A stretch of 64,000 bases of DNA, from NCBI RefSeq assembly GCF_014779765.1, contig NZ_JACXZA010000004.1, positions 310,001 through 374,000 on the forward strand, given 5' to 3'. The DNA comes from Paenibacillus terricola. Its GTDB lineage: Bacteria > Bacillota > Bacilli > Paenibacillales > Paenibacillaceae. The number at the start of each line of letters is the position of its first letter. Position 1 is the first letter of the stretch. Positions 60,039 through 64,000 of this stretch are shown here, piece by piece. The position numbers and the translations under genes are program-made. The notes under the pieces were generated by a model that saw only the letters and a list, made by a program, of their open reading frames with translations, was not told where the DNA came from and did not search any database.

Positions 60039-60314
60039 CTCCGCCGTCCCTCTCAACTAAAGCCTTTATATGCTACGACTCATATAGTCTGTTCATTCCA
60101 TTGCTGCTTCTATAGTAAAGCATATTGGGACGTTAAAGAAACACCTTCGGATCAGCTTTGCCAATGTGTGCGTTTACATCGGAAAACGGCTAGTCATTTC
60201 ACCAAAACTACATATAAAAACCACTTCGAATAACGGTGCAATCGACAAAAGCCTATGTTACGATAGCGTCTATGATTAGAGATAGATCGTCTAACGGATA
60301 GGAGAATAGACAAC

Positions 60315-61742
60315 ATGAGTAGTGCGCAAGCGGCAGGGAAGGTCAAGGACAGATCGCGTGAGAACAATCTGTTTCTGCTGACCTGGCCGATTTTTCTAGA
60401 GCTTTTCCTGTTTATGATGATGGGTATCGCCGATACGTTCATGCTGAGCGCATTGTCGGACCGGGCGGTATCCGGCGTTGGCGCGTCCAACCAATATTTG
60501 ACCATCGCGCTGCTCGTGCTGGAGGTCATCGGCAATGGCGCATCGATCGTCGTCGCACAGTACCTCGGAGCGCGTAATTACGAGGGTGCATCGCGCATCT
60601 CAGCTGTTTCCATTACGCTCAACCTCATGGTCGGGCTTGTCATCAGCGGCGGCTTCCTCATCTTCAGCGGTGCGATGATGCGCGGGATGAACTTGCATGG
60701 CGAGACGCTTACGTACGCAACCGATTATCTTGGTATCGTTGGCGGCTTTATCTTCCTACAGGCGATTGTGAACTCCATTGCTGCAATCGTACGGGTGCAC
60801 GGTTTCACGAAGGAAGCGATGTTCGTCTCGCTCGGAATGAACGTCGTCCATATTATTGGCAACTACGTGCTTATTTTCGGCAAAATGGGCGCTCCTGAGC
60901 TCGGTGTTCAAGGCGCTGCCATCTCGTCGGTTATTAGCCGGGGACTGGCCGTTATCGTCTTGTTCTGGCTGCTCTACCGAGTCATGAGGTCACGCATTCA
61001 ATTCCGTTATTACTGGAATCTGTCCAAGGAATACATCGGCAAAATTCTTCGTATCGGCATTCCGTCAGCGCTTGAGCAAGTGATGTACCACTCGTGCCAG
61101 CTGGTGTTTCTGTTCTACGCGACCTACTTGGGGGATCAGGCACTGTCGGCAAGACAATATGCGCAAAATATTTCGATGTTCATCTTCCTATTCGCCTTCG
61201 CCGTCGGCATCGGAACCTCGATTCTGGTCGGCCGGCTGGTTGGCGCGAACAAGAAGGATCAGGCGTACACGCGCGTGTGGCTGAGCGTCCGCTCGGCATC
61301 GATCGCTTCGCTATGCGTAATCGCGCTCGTTATGATTTTCCGTCATCCATTGATCAGTATGTTCACCACCGATAACGAGATTATCCGCATCGGCGCACAC
61401 GTTCTGCTGTACAGCATCGTGCTCGAGACAGGACGGACGATCAATATCATTCTGGTCAACTCGCTCCGCGCTGCCGGAGATGCGAAGTATCCGCTCTGGA
61501 TCGGCATGGTGACGATGGTCGGCATTAGCGTGCCGCTGGGCTACTTGTTCGTGTTCAAGCTCGATATGGGATTGCCGGGCATCTGGCTCGCCATTGCGTC
61601 TGACGAGTGGCTGCGCGCGATCATTATGTCGTTCCGCTGGAAGTCCCGCCGTTGGGAGAAATACGCGCTTGTGAAGCAGAACCCGGATTCGAAGGCTGGC
61701 GCCGCTAACGGCGCTCCGGCTGGAGTTGAGGTTTCGGTGTAA
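60315..61742 (+). CDS. MATE family efflux transporter
   Basis: The 475-residue protein has 12 membrane helices in two MATE halves (LTWPIFLELFLFMMMGIADTFML, GNGASIVVAQYLGARNYEGA; second half RIGIPSALEQVMYHSCQLVF, GIGTSILVGRLVGANKKDQA). It should export cationic compounds using a Na+ or H+ gradient. AGGAGAA precedes the ATG. It is monocistronic, with a strong terminator. Confidence 0.93.
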   Translation: MSSAQAAGKVKDRSRENNLFLLTWPIFLELFLFMMMGIADTFMLSALSDRAVSGVGASNQYLTIALLVLEVIGNGASIVVAQYLGARNYEGASRISAVSITLNLMVGLVISGGFLIFSGAMMRGMNLHGETLTYATDYLGIVGGFIFLQAIVNSIAAIVRVHGFTKEAMFVSLGMNVVHIIGNYVLIFGKMGAPELGVQGAAISSVISRGLAVIVLFWLLYRVMRSRIQFRYYWNLSKEYIGKILRIGIPSALEQVMYHSCQLVFLFYATYLGDQALSARQYAQNISMFIFLFAFAVGIGTSILVGRLVGANKKDQAYTRVWLSVRSASIASLCVIALVMIFRHPLISMFTTDNEIIRIGAHVLLYSIVLETGRTINIILVNSLRAAGDAKYPLWIGMVTMVGISVPLGYLFVFKLDMGLPGIWLAIASDEWLRAIIMSFRWKSRRWEKYALVKQNPDSKAGAANGAPAGVEVSV

Positions 61743-61747
61743 AATGA

Positions 61748-61795
61748 AAAAGACTATTCGCTTAGCTCTTAGCTGGCGAATAGTCTTTTTAGTTG
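61748..61795. terminator. Bidirectional rho-independent terminator
   Basis: A perfect 15-bp outer stem (61748-61762 with 61777-61791) has an inner TAGCT/AGCTG pairing and A/T flanks on both sides. Confidence 0.92.
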
Positions 61796-61811
61796 CAAGA
61801 ACGTTATCTGC

Positions 61812-62369
61812 TTACGGATTGACGGCAATGATGCCGTAGCGCTGCGGCGTATCCGCAGTGGCGCCGAACCAGATTTGTCCGGCACCCGCCATGACGCCCT
61901 GCCAGTTGACGAACAGCTTCGCAATCGCTTGATCCTTCATCGCTGTGACGACGGCTGGCGTAACGATCTTGTCGTACTTGGCGATGAATTGCTTGGCATC
62001 AGCGATTTGCTCCGATGTGCCGTCCGCGTAGTTGACGCGGATAGGGTAAAGACCGTAGCTAGCGACGAGTGTCTGATCGCCAGCGGCAATGGCTTGCTGT
62101 ACGCTCGTGAACATCTGCTCGAACGCTGCGGGATCATTGATACCGGCGGTCTCGTAAGGGTTGCTTTTATCGACTGCTGCGGGGGTGGCGGCAGGCGAAG
62201 CAGTGGATTGCTGCGAGCCTACTGTTGTATTCGAATCCGTCTTTGCGGACGAGCTTTCGTTGTCGTTGGCACTGCCGCAACCTGCGAGCAGGCATAAGGC
62301 AAGTACAATAGCGGCTCCTATCGAGCCATGCAAGAAGCGGCGGAAAGTCGGAAGACGATGGCTGCGCAT
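61812..62369 (-). CDS. Lipoprotein of unknown function
   Basis: The 185-residue protein has lipobox LLAGC (Cys near residue 31), a Ser/Thr/Ala-rich disordered linker (about 33-70) and a small alpha/beta domain (about 72-185: AAFEQMFTSVQQAIAAGDQTLVASYGLYPIRVNY, then QIWFGATADTPQRYGIIAVN). The domain pattern recalls NTF2-like proteins, which are small ligand-binding or enzymatic barrels. I cannot name the family with certainty. It is monocistronic. Confidence 0.78.
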   Translation of the reverse strand: MRSHRLPTFRRFLHGSIGAAIVLALCLLAGCGSANDNESSSAKTDSNTTVGSQQSTASPAATPAAVDKSNPYETAGINDPAAFEQMFTSVQQAIAAGDQTLVASYGLYPIRVNYADGTSEQIADAKQFIAKYDKIVTPAVVTAMKDQAIAKLFVNWQGVMAGAGQIWFGATADTPQRYGIIAVNP

Positions 62370-62514
62370 GAATGATCACCCTTTCTTCGATTCCATTTAA
62401 AGTTTCAGACGAGCGCAGGGTGACAAAAGGTTGCATACAAGGCACTTCTAGTTGTTGGAAACTATCTTTAGTGTGATCCAATTGGGATTAGCTTAATCGC
62501 AGGTCGAGAATGAA

Positions 62515-62544
62515 AGAGACTCGCCGCGTTGGCGGCGAGTCTCT
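62515..62544 (-). terminator. Rho-independent terminator
   Basis: A perfect 13-bp stem (62515-62527 with 62532-62544) reads into TTTC on the minus strand. It ends the Gmad2 lipoprotein gene. Confidence 0.82.
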
Positions 62545-62564
62545 GCATAGCTAGATCACCAGCT

Positions 62565-63290
62565 TTATCCCTCTCCTGAAACCGGTTTGACGATGCCGTC
62601 CTTGAACTTGACCGGAATTTCTAGCTGATGAACAGGACTGCCGTCTTTGGCGCTGCTCTCATAGATAATGAGGATGCCGTAGGGGCTAGTCGGATTTTTG
62701 AAGTTAACCTCGAACTCGAATTTTCCCCATTCTGGCGCGCCTTGATCCGCCGTGACATGGCCCTCGGCCAGCACGTTGTGACCATCCTCGAACGAATAGC
62801 TGAACGCAGCTTCGAATACACGCGCCTCGCCGGACACTTTGAAAGTTGTTCCGACGATAGCATTCTCCTCCGGCGCATAGATCCGGAATGCTTCATTCTC
62901 CGCGACGATAACCGGCTCTTTAACCGGCTCTTTGCTGCCTCCGCTGCTATTGTCCACGGGCTTAGCCGGCGGCTTGTTCGGCTCGGATGTCGTTGGTATT
63001 GGTTTAGGCGTCGCTGTTGGCGTATCTGAGCCGCTGTTAGTCCCCGGATCTTTGTCGCCGCCGACAGGCGTGCCCTCTACGTTGCTGCCTGTATCTGATC
63101 CATTATCCACTTCTGTGTCCTGGCCAGTCCCCGGAGTGACGCTTACTTGACCTGAGTCAGTCCCCGAATTAGCTCCATTGTCATTCCTGGCCTGATTGGA
63201 ACAGCTGGCTGCAATTCCGACAATAAGCGCTAATAGAAGCGCGAGCCCCGCGCGCGGAAGCCACCAGGATGAATCATATTTTCTTGCCAT
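62565..63290 (-). CDS. Lipoprotein with Gmad2 immunoglobulin-like domain
   Basis: The 241-residue protein has a lipobox ending AASC (Cys near residue 30) and a low-complexity Gly/Asp/Ser/Thr/Pro linker of about 90 residues. A C-terminal Gmad2 beta-sandwich follows (about 130-235: FRIYAPEENAIVGTTFKVSG, then WGKFEFEVNF). Gmad2 domains occur in sporulation or germination-associated surface proteins. GGAGG lies nine bases before the ATG at 63290. Monocistronic. Confidence 0.82.
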   Translation of the reverse strand: MARKYDSSWWLPRAGLALLLALIVGIAASCSNQARNDNGANSGTDSGQVSVTPGTGQDTEVDNGSDTGSNVEGTPVGGDKDPGTNSGSDTPTATPKPIPTTSEPNKPPAKPVDNSSGGSKEPVKEPVIVAENEAFRIYAPEENAIVGTTFKVSGEARVFEAAFSYSFEDGHNVLAEGHVTADQGAPEWGKFEFEVNFKNPTSPYGILIIYESSAKDGSPVHQLEIPVKFKDGIVKPVSGEG

Positions 63291-63395
63291 CAACATGCAC
63301 CTCCAACTAAGGGGTCTAGCTTGCTTGTTTCAGCTGCAGCTATACAGTAAGAACGATAGAAGGTTTGTCCATTGTTGCGATCACAAGTAAATATA

Positions 63396-63430
63396 AGAGG
63401 TCGTTCCCACAAAGTCCGCTCTTGAACATG
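63396..63430 (+). repeat. Decayed copy of the MITE-like repeat end
   Basis: AGAGGTCGTTCCCACAAAGT and the following CCGCTCTTGAACA resemble the left end of the 4585-4753 element with several mismatches. The rest of the 63297-63516 spacer shows no gene. Confidence 0.5.
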
Positions 63431-63516
63431 TAATATAAGCAGCAGCCTGTCCGCAGCTATCTAGTGTATGCGGGGCTATAAGATAACATGTTCGCAATAG
63501 CCTAACCAAACATCAA

Positions 63517-64000
63517 TTATTGGGCCGTCAGCGGCTTAAACATGTGGTGGAAAGGTGTGTTGTTAATGGTTATGGTTTTGTCTGATTCGTAGCCGATCGA
63601 ACGATACAGACGCTCCGCACCATCGTTGCCGTACTCGACATTAAGCGCGATGCGGCCATACCCGAGTGCAGCTCCCGCATGTTCAGCTGAAGCCAGCAGC
63701 GCTTTTGCAATGCCTCTTCCACGGTATTCAGGGAAAACCGCTATCGAATCGATATAGTACTCGTCCTCATCGGCTTCCTTATCAATCGGCGGATTCGGGT
63801 TGCCAGTCCGCTTGCGCAACCGTGCCGCAATTGGCGCATCAAGCCTGTCCGCCTCGCTTCCGTGATAGCACAAAATAATGCCAGCTACTTTCCCATCCAC
63901 CTCTGCGGCGAGTATCTGTTTGCTGCTGAACCGGTTCCCCTCCTCGCGGAACAGCTCCGCCAGCGCTTTCAGCGCATCCTCCGCTGTTGCTTCGCCAGTC
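63517..64000 (-). CDS. GNAT family N-acetyltransferase (cut by window end)
   Basis: The open frame continues in phase past 64000, so the N-terminus lies outside; a GTG at 63900 is internal. The visible 161 residues include a helix-rich start, YYIDSIAVFPEYRGRGIAKALLASAEHAG (acetyl-CoA loop) and NVEYGNDGAERLYRSIGYESDKT (last helix and strand). The substrate is unknown. Confidence 0.87.
   Translation of the reverse strand, partial: TGEATAEDALKALAELFREEGNRFSSKQILAAEVDGKVAGIILCYHGSEADRLDAPIAARLRKRTGNPNPPIDKEADEDEYYIDSIAVFPEYRGRGIAKALLASAEHAGAALGYGRIALNVEYGNDGAERLYRSIGYESDKTITINNTPFHHMFKPLTAQ

Overview
The window looks like a chromosomal segment of an endospore-forming Paenibacillus-type Bacillota. 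The evidence is a T-box-controlled threonyl-tRNA synthetase, an alpha/beta-type small acid-soluble spore protein, S-layer-homology proteins, a YheC/D-type ATP-grasp protein, a LipL-type lipoyl transferase, a yjlC-ndh operon, strong AGGAGG ribosome sites with frequent GTG/TTG starts, and moderately high GC. No phage, integrase, insertion sequence, CRISPR array, rRNA or tRNA was seen. The species assignment is inference.

Layout. 1-10 kb: thrS with its T-box leader, a GNAT enzyme, a spacer holding repeat remnants and a 50-codon gene, a MerR/MFS efflux pair split by a MITE-like repeat, rlmN, and a ytcD/ytbD/ytbE-like locus (HxlR regulator divergent from an MFS pump and an aldo/keto reductase) with visible operators. 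10-19.5 kb: a YhhN protein, an aldehyde dehydrogenase, a four-gene two-component operon (regulator, kinase, beta-propeller lipoprotein, copper-amine-oxidase-N protein), and an MBL hydrolase/AbrB permease operon. 19.5-26.5 kb: a cell-surface block with an SLH protein carrying a cohesin-like domain, a secreted phosphatase carrying cohesin-like and dockerin modules, a HupE/UreJ-type membrane protein, and a divergent YibE/F protein. 26.7-35.2 kb: a coiled-coil protein, a membrane-anchored polysaccharide deacetylase, a spermidine-synthase-like enzyme, yjlC-ndh, and a large DUF2157/GDYXXLXY membrane protein.

35.3-45.8 kb: an alkyltransferase-like protein, a molybdopterin oxidoreductase, then a tightly packed five-gene operon (lipoprotein, ECF sigma factor, anti-sigma factor, polytopic membrane protein, lipoprotein), a chemoreceptor, a small SLH protein and a DsbA/FrnE oxidoreductase. 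45.9-56.5 kb: a frameshifted GNAT, the SASP, a Fur-controlled siderophore-binding lipoprotein without permease genes, a MocR regulator divergent from a PPOX-family protein, a cupin, a serine hydrolase, the YheC/D protein, a degenerate APH-fold protein, a VTT membrane protein and a split ThrE exporter. 56.5-64 kb: a 23-bp repeat cluster, modA-modB without modC, lipL with a low-complexity insert, a MATE transporter, two lipoproteins and an edge-truncated GNAT.

The two best candidates for something undescribed are the SLH-cohesin/dockerin-phosphatase neighbour pair (19.7-23.7 kb), which could be a minimal surface-display system for a phosphatase, and the lipoprotein/ECF/anti-sigma/membrane/lipoprotein operon (38.1-42.3 kb), which resembles a self-contained envelope-signalling unit of unknown input.
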